DNA from: Toxorhynchites rutilus septentrionalis
Taxonomy: Eukaryota > Arthropoda > Insecta > Diptera > Culicidae
Direction: 5' to 3'
NCBI RefSeq assembly: GCF_029784135.1
Contig: NC_073745.1
Coordinates: forward strand, 115,305,216-115,369,215
DNA: 64,000 nucleotides
In this document: piece by piece, positions 1-11,400 of the stretch
Layout: each line of letters starts with the position of its first letter
How positions within the stretch are numbered: position 1 is the stretch's first letter
Position numbers and translations under genes: made by a program
The notes under the pieces: generated by a model
What the model was told of the DNA's origin: nothing
Database searches by the model: none
The model's input: only the letters and a program-made list of their open reading frames with translations

Positions 1-138
1 TCAAATTGCATCACGGAAAAAACGCTGTAGAAATTTAATTTTTAAGAATTATATCTTCAGCTTTGGCTTATGATCAGATAAGAGTGTATAGATCACGTTG
101 GCCATGCTTCACTGTCAATTTTTCGTAAAATTGGATAA

Positions 139-468
139 ATGTCGTCGAACGGAAAAGAGCGTCGTGAATTAATCCTGCGCACTCATTTCGAGAATCCGGA
201 GTTGTCACATCGGGACATCGGTAAGATGCTGGGAATCGTCCAATCTACGGTCAGCAGAGTACTTAAACGATACTTCGAGAACCTAACCATCGACCGGAAG
301 GTGAAGAACGGCAAAAATGGATGCTCCGTCAGTGAAAAAGATCACAAGCGCGTAGTTAAGCACTTTAGACGTGATCCGAGAAGTTCGGTCCGGGATGTCG
401 CCAATAAGCTGAATTTGTCAAGTTCATTCGTCCAGCGGACCAAGCAGCGGGAGGGCCTGCGTACATAA
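139..468 (+). pseudogene. DD37E transposase, N-terminal DNA-binding part (broken)
   Basis: The 109-codon reading starts MSSNGKERRELIL and contains two helix-turn-helix segments, roughly residues 20-45 (HRDIGKMLGIVQSTVSRVL) and 80-100 (RDVANKLNLSSSFVQRT), the paired-like domains that bind the transposon ends. It stops where copy 2 (35001-35648, minus) reads on: the codon after GLRT is TAC in copy 2 and TAA here. Just after that, near 477, the sequence jumps from the block following GLRT to the block reading IRKQKLSKFAKKYMVW, which deletes about 140 bases including the first catalytic Asp (MDDETY in copy 2). Start chosen at the Met shared by both copies. Confidence 0.85.
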
Positions 469-516
469 AAGGTTCAGATTCGCAAGCAGAAACTATCCAA
501 GTTTGCCAAAAAGTAC

Positions 517-966
517 ATGGTGTGGCATGCGATCTGCTCTTGCGGAAAGTGGAGCGCCCCCTTCGTGATGACCGGCATGGTAAACGGGCAGGTTTACCTT
601 AAGGAGTGCCTACAGAAGCTCTTACTACCACTATTGAAGCAGCACGAGGGCCCGACCATCTTCTGGCCGGATCTCGCTTCGTGCCACTATTCAAAGGACG
701 TGTTGGAGTGGTACGAAGCCAACGGGGTCACCTTCGTGCCAAAGGAAATGAACCCGCCCAACGCGCCGGAGCTTCGCCCAATAGAGAAATATTGGGCGAT
801 TATGAAGCAGGCCCTCCGGAAGAACCCAAAAGTTGTCAAATCGGAGGCGGACTTCAAGAGAAAATGGATTTCTGTTCAAAAAAAACTACAACCTGACGTT
901 GTACAGAACCTTATGGACGGGGTAAAGAGGAAGGTGCGAGCATACGGGCTTGGGCTCGAAGTATGA
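517..966 (+). pseudogene. DD37E transposase, C-terminal catalytic part (broken)
   Basis: Continuation of the transposase after the internal deletion; the listed start is only an internal Met. The second catalytic Asp is in FWPDLASCHYS and the third acidic residue is the Glu in LRPIEKYWA. Counting from Asp to Glu gives 37 intervening residues, the DD37E spacing that defines the ITmD37E family, unlike DD34D mariner or DD34E Tc1. The C-terminus ends GLGLEV just before an A-rich stretch and the right terminal repeat. This half is open throughout, so its decay is mainly the deletion and the stop upstream. Confidence 0.85.
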
Positions 967-1092
967 ATAAAAAAAAATGCCAAAAGTTGTTTAATAGTTT
1001 TTATTTCACTGTCTAAAATTTTCAAATGGATCGGTCTACTGGGCGAATTTCTACAGCGTTTTTTCCGTGATGCAATTTGATGTGACACACCC

Positions 1093-1556
1093 TTTAAGAG
1101 ATTGCCGTTCGGATTGTCGTGTGCTCCAGAACTCTTCCAGTGAGTGTTTTGATGAAGTGCAAGAATGTCATTATCTACCTCGACGACATTTTGGTGTTTG
1201 GTAGAAGCTTGCAGGAGTTGAGACGTTACATAGCCGAAGTAAAGAGAGTGCTGGTTACAAATAATCTTACGGTCAATGAAAAAAAAATCGGTGTACGATC
1301 AACATACAGTAGATTTTCTTGGATTTACAATCGACGGTACCGGTATTTTGCCAATGCAGAAGAAAATATCGGACATACAGTTGTTTGAGAGGCCGAAGGG
1401 TACATCCGAAGTGCGTAGTTTTTTTTTGGGTATGTTGACCTACATGAGTCCTTTTATAAGTAACTTCTCGTACAAAACTAAAATTCGAAGTTTGTATGGT
1501 CTAAGCAGCACCAAGAAACATTTGAGATGCTTAAGGACGGAGTCGACAATCACTTG
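1093..1556 (+). pseudogene. gypsy reverse transcriptase, C-terminal half (frameshifted)
   Basis: The first codons after the DD37E element read RLPFGLSCAPELFQ, the motif before the catalytic box in Ty3/gypsy polymerases. The catalytic box is YLDDILVFG near 1175-1200. The thumb and connection follow in other frames (VDFLGFTIDGTGILP, then ERPKGTSEVRSFLGM). At least two frameshifts and a stop soon after the first motif make it non-functional. Confidence 0.85.
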
Positions 1557-1584
1557 ATCAAGAGAGGGTATTTCAACTAAAACG

Positions 1585-1890
1585 ATCGGATTGTTCTGTA
1601 TACTGATGCTTCGCCGTGGGGTCTAGGGCGATTATTTGGGCGATGGAAAAGCTTTCATATTACCTCTTGGGTCGGCGGTTTACGTTGCGATCAGACAACG
1701 AAGCACTCATGTTCATGACAAAGAATGCGAACCGTAAGGATGTTGGAAAAAGAATCTTATCTCGGGCTGAATCCTGGATGTTGCGAATGGACCATTTCAC
1801 CTACGATTTCGAGCACTTAGCTGGAAAAGACAACATTGCTGACGCTGCATCGAGAATTGGGATCAAGCACAATAGTCCACAGTTCGGTAT
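1585..1890 (+). pseudogene. gypsy RNase H domain (internal deletion)
   Basis: The opening strand with the first catalytic Asp reads VLYTDASPWGLG. The sequence then jumps straight to AIIWAMEKLSYYLLGRRFTL, so the middle of the domain, including the usual catalytic Glu region, is deleted. The later motifs RSDNEALMFM and EHLAGKDNIADAASR are typical of the end of gypsy RNase H. Decayed, but class assignment is firm. Confidence 0.85.
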
Positions 1891-2004
1891 GGCGAAGGAG
1901 CCACACGAATTGTTTTCAGTGACGGCGAGCACGAGTGGCATCAATGATCAGTTATTGACGTTGACAATGCTGAAGTTCAAAATGAATTACTCAAAGATGA
2001 TGGA

Positions 2005-2260
2005 TTGCAAACCGTTATTGAGTGGCTTGATAAGAAGGAGAAATGGCCTGTACAAATTGCAAAATATCAAGCATTCCAGAGCGATTTGTTTTTGCGAGGA
2101 GATCTGTTGATGAAACGTGAGAAAATGGTCTTGCCATCAACATCACAAGATCGAGCCCTTCGATTAGCTCACCGTAGCCATCCGGTCATGTCAACTATGA
2201 AGAATTTTCTTAGACAAGGTTTATGGTGGCCAGGTATGGACAAGGGTAATGTAAAAAAAA
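2005..2260 (+). pseudogene. gypsy integrase N-terminal zinc-binding region (truncated)
   Basis: Reads RALRLAHRSHPVMSTMKNFLRQGLWWPGMDKG, matching the HHCC zinc-binding start of Ty3/gypsy integrases (first His near AHRSHP, then the LWWPGM landmark). The reading degenerates into A- and T-runs after about 2260, and the catalytic core is missing. Confidence 0.7.
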
Positions 2261-2344
2261 CAGATTTTTTTTTGTTGTTAAAAATAATTGATTTTTCCTA
2301 ATGCATTTTTTTGTTTCTCCATCTATATTATTTTTCAAACAGCT

Positions 2345-2554
2345 CCATTGAGGGAGGAAGATACTGACTCAACACAACAATCTGGCAGCCATTTTGACAC
2401 AACACACGAATTGCCTATGAAGGATCCCACAGAAGCCTGCTCGTCTGGAAGTTCATTGGCGGATGACGGAGAACCTTTCGCAAAGCGTCGTAACACACGG
2501 CAGATCAGAAGACCTCAGAGATTTACTAAGGTAATCAAAAAAGCCGACGAATGA
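2345..2554 (+). pseudogene. C-terminal tail of gypsy pol
   Basis: Acidic and Ser-rich, then a basic end (KRRNTRQIRRPQRFTKVIKKADE) and a stop 45 bases before the polypurine tract. The position and the basic RRPxRF motif fit the end of a gypsy integrase. A large deletion separates it from the integrase start. Confidence 0.6.
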
Positions 2555-2608
2555 ATATGATTCAATAGTGTTTTCTGTTATCTTTTTGATTTCAATGTGA
2601 GGGGAGGA

Positions 2609-2745
2609 TGTGGTATCCTGATTTGAGTGTGTAGTGTTAGTGCGTTGACAGTTCTGGTGGGTTGGTATTTCTACATGGAATAAAGATGAATGTCGTTCTT
2701 TGTACATTTAATGGTGTTGTGCATAATTATTTACCGAGATATCAC
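2609..2745 (+). repeat. 3' LTR of the gypsy relic
   Basis: Starts TGTGGTATC directly after the purine-rich tract and ends GATATCACA, giving imperfect inverted LTR ends of the TG...CA form. An AATAAA is present near 2680. At 137 bp it is short for an LTR, so an internal deletion is possible. Confidence 0.65.
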
Positions 2746-3720
2746 AACATGGTGGTGGTAAAATGAACAATTACGCATATCATAACGCTTCACATATTGA
2801 GGATTGGTTTTGTTTGAGGTGGCATATTTTTTCAGGGTCAAAGCCACAAAAGGAACCTCTTGAAAAGCAACATGTGATAAGGTAAATCAGGCTTGGAAAA
2901 CATAACATTGTTAGTCGTTATCCAGTGGTGGCTCATTTTGCCCCAAACAACAAAGTAATTTCGAATGCGAAATAATCACTGAAACCAAACAAAATATCTG
3001 TTTACCTCTCATTGAATATGTGAACAGTTGTCCAAACTGATGATTTGTCGATGATATCAGGTTGAACAATTTAATTTTCACGGGAAATTCCTTAAATACG
3101 ATGCGCGCTAAATTACATCCGAGAGAAATTTCTGTTTTATTTTATATTTTTTACATTTGACAGTTTCATGCATAACAGGGTTTCTTAAATAGCTTCAAAT
3201 GTTATAAGAATAGGATAATGAAAAAGTATCAATTGGTTTATAGTTAAATTATCGAAGTTTGAGCACTGGTTCAGTTTACCAACCCTGTTCATTTTAACCT
3301 CATTTTCCCTACATGGTTCCGCGTGTGGATGTAATTTTATCGGCTTCCATATTAAGCATTTTGAGTGGTTTGATATCAAAATTCAAATTAACGAATGGTT
3401 ATATTTCAGTTTGTGAGTTAACAGAGAAGCGATACAAGATGGAAAGTGATGGAAAGATTATTTAAATTTTTCTCGCTCGCTTTCTCTCTTCTATTTCAGT
3501 TGCTGGATAAACAAACGCTGAGAGATAGCGATTATTCCTCTCGCGGGCAATAATCCTTTAATAATAATAGTAATAGTAAAAGTAATAGTATCCTGATATC
3601 CTTTCCTCATTTGGTGAGTAAAGATTAATTCAGAAACATGGAGGATGGATTCAGAGAAATTCTGAACATAGATCTCTCTGCAATTGACTATAGTGATGTT
3701 GTAGGTTTTTGAGAAAAAAA
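2746..3720. other. AT-rich sequence with one dispersed repeat segment
   Basis: No coding region is supported. The stretch around 3330-3450 (core TTAAGCATTTTGAGTGGTTT) is related to 21660-21780, so at least this part belongs to a dispersed repeat. A short polypyrimidine/TCTC-rich tract lies near 3470-3500. The rest is unassigned. Confidence 0.45.
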
Positions 3721-4265
3721 TAGGAGGTTGTGTTCAAGACACGACCGCATTGTTGACGCAGAACTACGCTGTAGTGTAATTCAAGTCGCTTGTTCATAAC
3801 TGCGGATATTATTTTATAATGCTACAAAAATTTTGAAATAACCATTCCATAACCGTTAACGATTTCAGGGCGACCAAACTTAATGGTTTTTTGTATAGTA
3901 GAATTATTTGACGATAATTGTTTGATTATTCATTCTTGTGCTCGCAGAACAATACATGCTCGAGATAAGCGCAGCTGTCAGAAAACAAACAATGTTAACT
4001 GTTTGGAAAAAGGTTGAATATTTGCCTCAGCAGAGATTCATTACCAATATTCTAGCGTAAATATTTCCCTTCCGCTATCTCCCCTCCTTGTTTATATTTA
4101 TATTTATCGTCAATCATAGCATAAAAAAATAGGCCAATGCACACGGGTGCAGATACAAATGGGGTTTCAGCGTAGCGAAGATGCACTATGTTTACGCACG
4201 GGTTATGAAGCACGCACGTACGCATACAAATATCCATATACGATGGCTTGAAGCAACTAGTTATA
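3721..4265 (+). repeat. Family F repeat, copy 1
   Basis: The left end carries a small hairpin (TTGTGTTC...GACACGACC, about 3727-3746) followed by TTGACGCAGAACTACGC. The same order recurs at 38886 and 39571. The body resembles those copies, including a CTCGAGATAAGCGCAG block and a final block ending in GATGGCTTGAAGCAACTAG. Flanked on the left by A-rich sequence. No protein-coding capacity. Confidence 0.6.
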
Positions 4266-4339
4266 CACACACTGATGTCGAGAACAAAGTTGCAAAGTTG
4301 CTTAAATGACAAATGCCTTTACACCAACAATGTTTCACT

Positions 4340-4700
4340 GCTATCTGAGATGGTGCTACTAATGGCTTTTGGACCATTACTGTTTATTTTATTTGTTTAC
4401 GACGTTAAATATATTCTTAACCTCACTAATGTTCTTAAAAATACAGATGACATGAAATTTATAGTGTTCCAACAAGGTTGATAGCTTTAATACCTGGTGC
4501 ACGAAAAGCTTGTTGGAGCTCAATGTAAAGAATATATTGCTATTACATTCATCGGGAAACTCACTCTATGACAACAATCCATTACTACATGCCAGAGTAC
4601 AATTCAAAGATGCAGCCAGGCTAAAGATTTAGGTGTTATACTTGACTCCATTCCATGATTGATTCACGATGTTATGCTATAACACATATTGCCAGACGAT
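4340..4700 (+). pseudogene. Non-LTR retrotransposon reverse transcriptase fragment
   Basis: Reads GPLLFILFVYDV, the conserved motif ahead of the catalytic box in jockey-type reverse transcriptases. The catalytic box is decayed (expected YADD, here KNTDDMKF). Later, in another frame, comes FKDAARLKDLGVILDS, matching the VKDLGVxLD block of the same proteins. The 5' and 3' ends are missing. Confidence 0.65.
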
Positions 4701-4892
4701 TGATGTAACAATGGATAAAATGTCGCTTTAGAAAATATTTTTCTCTATGTCATTCAGATAGCTTGCGTGAAATCTAATAATTTGCACTGGAAACTAGTAT
4801 AATTGATGACAGTAAGTTATAGAAGGTTGATGTAATATTTTTGATTATGTAACATGTTCGTCATTCTATATTAAATGAATCATTTACCCGAC

Positions 4893-5654
4893 TAGTTTTA
4901 AGTAATAGGAGTGCGGCCGAGCATTGTCGTGCTGCAAAATAAAATTATAGTGTCTTTGCTCGTATTGTGGCCGTTTTTCCTTCAGTGCATGGCTCAAACG
5001 CATCGATTGTCGTAGGTAGAGGTCCCCCGTAATGGTTTCATTCTGTTTTAGCAGCTCATAGTACACCAAATCCAGCTGGTCCCACCAAATAGACAGCATA
5101 ACCTTCTGGCCGTGAATACTCCGCGCGGCCGTCGATGTTGATGCATGGACGGTGTATCCATACGTTGCCCGACGTTTAGGATTGTCGTAATGGACCTACT
5201 GTTCAACGCCAGTAACGATTCGATGCTCAAAACCGTTTCTTTTATGCCGTTGGATCTTGATCGAGTAAAGCCTCAAATTGTTCATCTTCAAACTTTTTTG
5301 GGGGTCCGGAACGTTCTTCGTCTTCCAAGTCAAAATTACCACTTTTAAACCGTGCAAACCACGTCTGATAAGTTCGCTCAGTTGGAGCACGGAGCATCCA
5401 CCAAAATGCGATGACTTTCCGTAGATTTTTTCTTCATATTGAAGTAATGAAGTAACGCTTCCCGCAAAAACACTCTCGTTGGTACGAAATTCGACATATT
5501 CGAAGTGGCCAAAAACTATGTAACTTCAACTTTTTGACATATACTGAAAAAGTCGCGCAATGACAGCAGCTTTTCGACGAATGTCTGGAAATTTGATTCA
5601 CTGGAATAATAATCAAGTTACGCCATCTGTTGTAAAACCGAAGGAACTTACCGG
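4893..5654 (-). mobile_element. mauritiana-like mariner, truncated copy
   Basis: The same element type as 33261-34462: the right end is the terminal repeat CGAAGGAACTTACCGG at 5639-5654. The minus strand reads MLSIWWDQLDLVYYELLKQNETITGDLY and ILQHDNARPHS, the region around the second catalytic Asp. The transposase C-terminus and the other terminal repeat are gone, the break being near 4893. Frameshifts split the remaining reading. Confidence 0.8.
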
Positions 5655-8600
5655 AATACCTAATACTATTTTAAAAATGTAAACGGTTTACCTAGATTGA
5701 CGACAAATAAAATTTAAAAAACAAAAAAATTAAATATAAAAAAGACAGCATACTGCATTTTCCTCAAAACAAAATAAATAAAAACACGCGAAGAGCCAAA
5801 AGTAAATGCCGGTAATAAAAATGAATAATACAATAACTCAAATAAATTCTCTCGTCATTCCAAGATAATCCAGCAAAATGCAGACCGAAACAATTAGAAG
5901 CAATCAAAGATGGGTTGTTAATTGTTATGTTGCACGATAAGCGCAGTGGAAATATCAATAAAAATGCAACTCAACCTAGTTTTCGTTCGAAAATTACTTG
6001 GCGGTGACCAAACAGAAGTCAGCAACGCAAACACAAACCATGTGTCACGAGCGATAAAATGGCGTTCGATGCGACCGTTCCGCAAGTCGTTGATTGCACG
6101 TTTTCATGGCAGTGAGTTGGCGAAAGTTGTTTGTTTGCGAGAAAACGAACACATTTCGATTGATATTTCAACAATCTACTAAACTATCGGAAATACAGCG
6201 AGCCAGTGCGAGTGCTATCGTTTGGCTGAAAATATCCTTGCGACAGACAAAATGTATTTTCCACTACCTCGGCTAAAATTAATTACGTTGCTTGCTAACA
6301 TCGGTGGATTCGAAACGCTTTGCTTCCGACCCTTCCCCGCAAAAGGACACCAACAAAAACAGCAACACAACAAAAAAAAATTGACGCGGATTTGGTGGGA
6401 GGCTTGTTCTCCTCTTCGTTTCCTGATTTCGGACACCACTGAGCTACTTTTCTTTTTCCGAAAATTTTGACCTAATCCACTCAGCGTGGGCACTTCCAGC
6501 TTCGGCTGATTTAATTACACTCGCGTTCAAGAAAATCCAACTTTATCCTGACAAAGGTACACAGAAGGCAAGAAAAATCGCAATCCATTTTTCCCATTCA
6601 CGCCATTTTCAGCACTTCATACCCTTTTTGATGGATAATAGCGCGTACCGTTCTAACAAGGGTTACGCAGGGGAAGTTCTTGCGCTTATCAAATTAAAGG
6701 CTGCCCTTTTTTCTTTCGTTTTCCAGAATAATGTTTTGGAAAATTTTCCCCAGCGGCTTGAGCGCTCGTGGAAAAGGGGGACAAATTACGGTTTGGAACA
6801 TTTATTTTGCCCGAAATCTGTTCCGAGCCGTTCAATTGGGGAAAAATCATTGACAGTAAAGTGGTTGGATTGCCTGTTTCCTTCAATCGCGGAGTCTCCA
6901 GATTTTGAAACTTGGATTCTCATCTGGAAGATGCCTGTTTTGTCTGAAGATCTTTTTTTTATTTGACTAGAGATGGAATTAAATTAGAATCAAGAATATT
7001 TATTATGTTGCGGCCTTGAATAAGTTCAGGATATATTGAACAGATGACGTCACGGGAACTTCGTGTATGTAATCATAGATGCTATCGCATTTAGGTTAAG
7101 TTTTCCAAAGAAGCTTTTCTCACAGCTAGAGACAGATTATGTTAATAGTCCCAAAACTCAACCAATCTAATATGACGTGAGGTGCCGATGAGAAAGCTAA
7201 TTTTCTATCGAAATTGACTTTTTCAGAATTTCGATCTCGATCCTCAAACAATATATTTGTGAACATCTCATATGTTACATTCAAGAATAATAATTTAATT
7301 AATGAGATTTGACTTCTTGTATATATTGTATACAGGGAATCGATCGTGTTATTATTTCGCAGAGAAGAACTGAGTTCGAGGCAAATTAATTCCAATTCAG
7401 CAGCAGTTGCCGGCAGCTCTTGGCTTCGGTATAACGGCGGAAAGCAGAATGCAAGCGCTACCAAATGCGCAGGAAATAATCCATTTTCGTCCAATTTAAA
7501 ATCGAAGTGGGAAAACGAGCGAAGCTGAAAACTCTATTCGAAAAGATGCAACAAAAAAAAACTCACCTCACCAAAACTAATGTGCATTTTGTACAGGCGG
7601 CACACGGGATATGATCCCTGGTATGCTGCGACAGTTTTGCTTGCCGTGGAAATGCAGGACATGAGAGGTTCAAGTGATGTTTTGCATATCAATTGAGCAA
7701 CTGATGCGATGACAATGCGCGCGATGGAATCACTCCGCGCGTTTCTGCAATAACTTGAGCGAATGTTGATGCAATTGCAGGAACGGAACGATCCCGGATA
7801 CCGGTCGGATGACGATGTCGCCGGGTTATGCGGTCGTTTAGATACGCGATCGACTAATGATAATAGCCTCCTCATTGTATGGATAGCTCAAGGAATATGA
7901 ACAAAAGTTATTTGTTCGAGAAAAAAAAAATTGTTTGCTTTGTGCCTGGTACGAATAAGATTGGGGAATTCAAAATGAAAAGACCCATTCCATGAGGTTA
8001 TGCACCAGAGAACCAAATTTCAACTCTAGTTTTAGAAGAACATTGAAAACGTTATTTGAATAAGCACTAGTTACATCAAAAATCTTTGAAACGATATTGC
8101 TTCTTATGCACCAACCTTTGAGATGGGCGGATATAAAAAAACTACATAATTATATTTGAAAAATTTTAAGTTTTTCGCAATTTTTATGTTTCTTGAGATA
8201 TCACTGCACTTGCTTAACTAAACTTCAATGTCTATATAACATTGAATGGATAATTGAATACTCGTTTGAAGAGCCGTGGGTAGACCTAGGTTTCATTTTG
8301 TCTTTTTTGAGAAACAATGATTTGAAAAACAGGTATTTTAAAACGTTGTCACGTCACAAAAACATTTTTTTTAGTTTATCAGATGAACTTAAGTTCAAAC
8401 TTTTTTTATACTTGGGTTTCTCTGAGCAAACAATCAGTGGGTCAAGAACTCACAAAATTTGGTTAAGATCGGTCCACAAATAAAGGAGTATCAACTGTCC
8501 CAAGAAGTTATTGTCACGTCACGCAAAGCATACGATCCATTCCAGCTTGACGAAACAACATTTTGACTCCTACTAAAATTTTTTTTACGTTACCACGTAT

Positions 8601-8676
8601 AAATCACACAAAATTAAAAGAAGAAAGAAACTTCCCTACAAGAATCATCAATTGGAGAACATTTTATAGTTAGGCT
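5655..8676. other. Unassigned region, no supported gene
   Basis: Open readings such as 6628-6966 (+, 112 codons) and 7534-7875 (-, 113 codons) show no recognisable motif and are overlapped by other frames, so I do not call them genes. Around 7590-7850 the base composition is closer to balanced than its surroundings and could be unique host DNA. Between 8340 and 8530 the string TTGTCACGTCAC occurs twice. It recurs at 17284 and 17458, suggesting a shared dispersed repeat. Confidence 0.4.
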
Positions 8677-9776
8677 AATTGACCCGGCAAACTTCGTCCC
8701 GCCCAAAATTTGTTTTTTTATCAACACCTCCAAACAATCACGTTTTCTTACTAAGCGCAAGTTCATGAGTCCAATTGCAGAACTGTTCATTGATTGATCT
8801 TCTTATCGACCCCGTTGAATTTACCTTTTACTAAAAAAATCCCAGTACTTCTACCAAAACTCATCTTTATAATATCAGATTATTTTCAGACACAATTCTC
8901 GTTCAAGATTTTTCAACCACTTGCAAATAACATGTTTCTCCGTTACATGGAATAAATGTTCGATACAGAAAATATGATAGAATAAAGACAGCCCCTCCCC
9001 TCTTGTCACTTTAGAGAGGGGGGAGAAGTGTCCATTCACCATAGAAACGTTTCGTGCCCCCTAAAACCTCCACATGCCAAATTTGGTTTCGTTTGCTTGA
9101 TTAATTCTCTCGTAATGTAGAAATTTGTGTTTCATTTGAATGGCAGCCCTCCCTTATAGAGGGGAGTGGAGGGTCATCATAGAATCATTTATTGCACCCT
9201 AAAACCTCCATATGCGTGATTTGGTTTCATTTGCTTGATTAATTCTCGAGTAATAACGAAATTTGTGTTTCATTTGTATGGCAGCCCCCCCTAAGAGAGG
9301 GGGTATGATTATCTAACCACCGTAAAAACATTTATTCCACCTTAAAACCTCCATATGCCTAATTTAGTTTCATTTGCTTGATTCCCGAGTAATGCACAAA
9401 TTTGTGTTTCATTTGTATGGCAGCCCCCCCCTTAGAGAGGGGGGAGGAGTGTCTAACCACCATAGAAACATTTATTGCATCCTGAAACCTCCATATGCCT
9501 AATTTGGTTTCATTTGCTTGATTACTTCTCGAGTAATGCACAAATTTGTGTTTCATTTGTATGGCAGCCCCCCCCCCTTAGAGAGGGGGGTGGAGTGTCT
9601 AACCACCACTGAAACATTTATTGCACCATAAACCCTCAATATTCCTAATTTGGTCCCAAAAACTCGTACATACCAATTTCATGTGGATCGGTTCAGTAGT
9701 TTCCAAGCCCATAAGAATCAGACAGACATTCAGACAGAGAGACAGACAGATAGAAATCCATTTATATATATATAGA
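8677..9776 (+). mobile_element. Family C element, copy 1 (head to tail)
   Basis: The head is GACCCGGCAAACTTCGTCCC, and the same head appears inverted at about 20090-20115, 25370-25400 and 53930-53960. The tail is a run of CAGACAGA-like repeats followed by TATATATATAGAT. Between them lies a tandem array of about 140-bp units. No protein is encoded. The head and tail are common in insect genomes, but I cannot assign the class (Helitron-like or LINE/SINE-derived) from sequence alone. Confidence 0.6.
8990..9640 (+). repeat. Tandem array of about 140-bp units inside family C
   Basis: The landmark AAACCTCCA occurs near 9063, 9202, 9344 and 9485, giving a period of 139-142. Each unit carries a G-run/C-run stem (CCCCCCTTAGAGAGGGGGG type), AAACATTTATTGCACC and TTTGTGTTTCATTTGTATGG. 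Related units are found inverted at 19351-19640, 22580-23160 and near 52200-52330. Confidence 0.85.
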
Positions 9777-10065
9777 TTGGCTTGTTGTCAGTCAAGTACT
9801 TATGTGAAGTGACAACACCTGATTTTTGACGTAGGACTACGTCTTTCATTTCTATACCGGGGTGTAAAATCAAAGTTTCGAAAACGAAAGCGTTACGCCG
9901 GAGACCGAGATTTTGAGCGTTAATAGCTCCTAAACAACTGAACGAAATGGTATGATAAACACTTCATTCGAAAGATAAAATGTCTACGCGTTATATACTT
10001 GTTACTTTTTTATCCAAAAACTTGTTTCAATAGTCTTAAAATTGCTTTCAAAACAGGCTATTGAA

Positions 10066-10130
10066 ATCACCAATCGGTATATAAGCGAGCGGCGCTCGGA
10101 AATCCACTCAGTTCTAATTGAACAGCGATT
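10066..10130 (+). promoter_or_regulatory. CCAAT + TATA + initiator block inside the A/B element
   Basis: CACCAATCGG is followed by TATATAAG and, about 30 bases downstream of the TATA, by CACTCAGTTC, a good match to the insect initiator TCAGTY. The arrangement is kept in the second copy at 15925-15990. This is what is seen; activity is an inference. Confidence 0.5.
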
Positions 10131-10303
10131 GGAGCATGTTGTCGCTGTTGCGGTGAAGCTCTTTATTTATCATGAAAGCGCGGATGAACGGTGTCACCAA
10201 GAGCCTGTTTGTGCACCCTAGGCTAGAAGGGAATCTATCAGGAGGAGAGTGATGCCACAAACGGTTCCCTGGGAAGACATCGCTACACACACATACACGC
10301 GCG

Positions 10304-11400
10304 GCTATTAACAGGTGGTTATCGAGTTGGCATTAACCACTGGTGGGCTTCCAGTATCGAGGAAAATGTGGAAATATCTAATCGTTACTGAAAATAATCT
10401 GCCAGTTCCTCTGGGAATTTTCAAAATATATTCATGTGAAAGAGTTTAATTGAATGTTTTCTATCCATGTTACACTGTGACCAAATATGTTTCAATCAAG
10501 TGCTATTAACAGGTGGTTATCGAGTTGGCATTAACCACTGGTGGGCTTCCAGTATCGAGGAAAATGTGGAAATATCTAATCGTTACTGAAAATAATCTGC
10601 CAGTTCCTTTGGGAATTTTCAAAATATATTCATGTGAAAGAGTTTAATTGAATGTTTTCTATCCATGTAACACTGTGACCAAATACATTTGGTTTTGGGG
10701 TTTTTCAATCAATCGCAATTAACAGGATAGCTTCAGAAGATTATTCTTCCCCATCAGTAGGATATTTCCGTATCCAATATTGTATGCGCCCGCAATCGAT
10801 TATTGCTCAGTCGCCGAAAGTTCCGAGCTCAGAGAGTTCATTCCCCTCTAGTTTGCCTTCCAAATTGCCATCGTAAACCACACCTTCTCTCGATTCAATC
10901 ACACACAAAAAGCATACTTAAGCGATATTCTGGTGGTGAGACACATTCATTTTTCGTGAGGACATCGACAAGACAACATCGTTGCCTAACGTGCTGGAGG
11001 AGGTGGACGGCGAAGGATCGACACATACACGCGCAGAACTCTTTCCGTTAGGATGCCATTCAGCATCGAGAAAGTTCCGGAAAGATCTAATCATTGCTGG
11101 AAAATAATCTGCCAGTTCCTTTGGGAATTTTCAAAATATATTCATGTGAAAGAGTATAATTGAATGTTTTCTATCCATGTAACACTGTGACCAAAATGTT
11201 TCAATCAAGTGCTATTAACAGGTGGTTATCGAGTTGGTATTAACCACTGGTGGGCTTCCAGTATCGAGGAAAATATGGAAATATCTAATCGTTACTGAAA
11301 ATAATCTGCCAGTTCCTTTGGGAATTTTCAAAATATATTCATGTGAAAGAGTTTAATTGAATGTTTTCTATCCATGTAACACTGTGACCAAATACATTTG
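10304..11400 (+). repeat. Direct repeats of about 198 bp inside the A/B element
   Basis: GCTATTAACAGGTGGTTATC starts at 10304, 10502 and 11212. The unit ends in a ATGTTTTCTATCCATG block. The first two units are adjacent, and the third follows a partial repeat of the segment with TCTAATCATTGCTGG. The short copy at 15684-16790 has one full unit, so the long copy arose by internal duplication. Confidence 0.8.

Larger units (their letters stand above)
1..1092 (+). mobile_element. ITmD37E-type DNA transposon, copy 1 (left end cut by window)
   Basis: A Tc1/mariner-superfamily element. The inverted repeat begins inside the window at base 1 (TCAAATTGCATCACGG) and recurs inverted at about 1051-1082, followed by TGACACACCCTTTA. 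The same repeat ends copy 2 at 35806. About 15-20 bases of the left end must lie upstream. The right end runs straight into a gypsy reverse-transcriptase reading (RLPFGLSCAPELFQ), so the element sits in that gene at a TA within TTTAAGAG. The transposase is split and lacks its first catalytic aspartate, so this copy can only be non-autonomous. Confidence 0.85.
1093..2748 (+). mobile_element. Ty3/gypsy-type LTR retrotransposon relic, 3' half
   Basis: Contains in order a reverse transcriptase, RNase H, the start of an integrase, a basic C-terminal tail, a polypurine tract (2599-2608, GAGGGGAGGA) and a 3' LTR. It is broken by several frameshifts and deletions. The 5' part is absent because the DD37E element occupies the RT just upstream. 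No copy of the 5' LTR is present in the window. Confidence 0.85.

Noticed and set aside
7534..7875. 113-codon minus-strand reading as a host exon
   Set aside because: No domain, and composition alone is not evidence; other frames are also open in part.
8990..9640. CRISPR-like array
   Set aside because: Units of about 140 bp are adjacent and whole, with no unique spacers; this is a tandem repeat in a transposon of a eukaryote.
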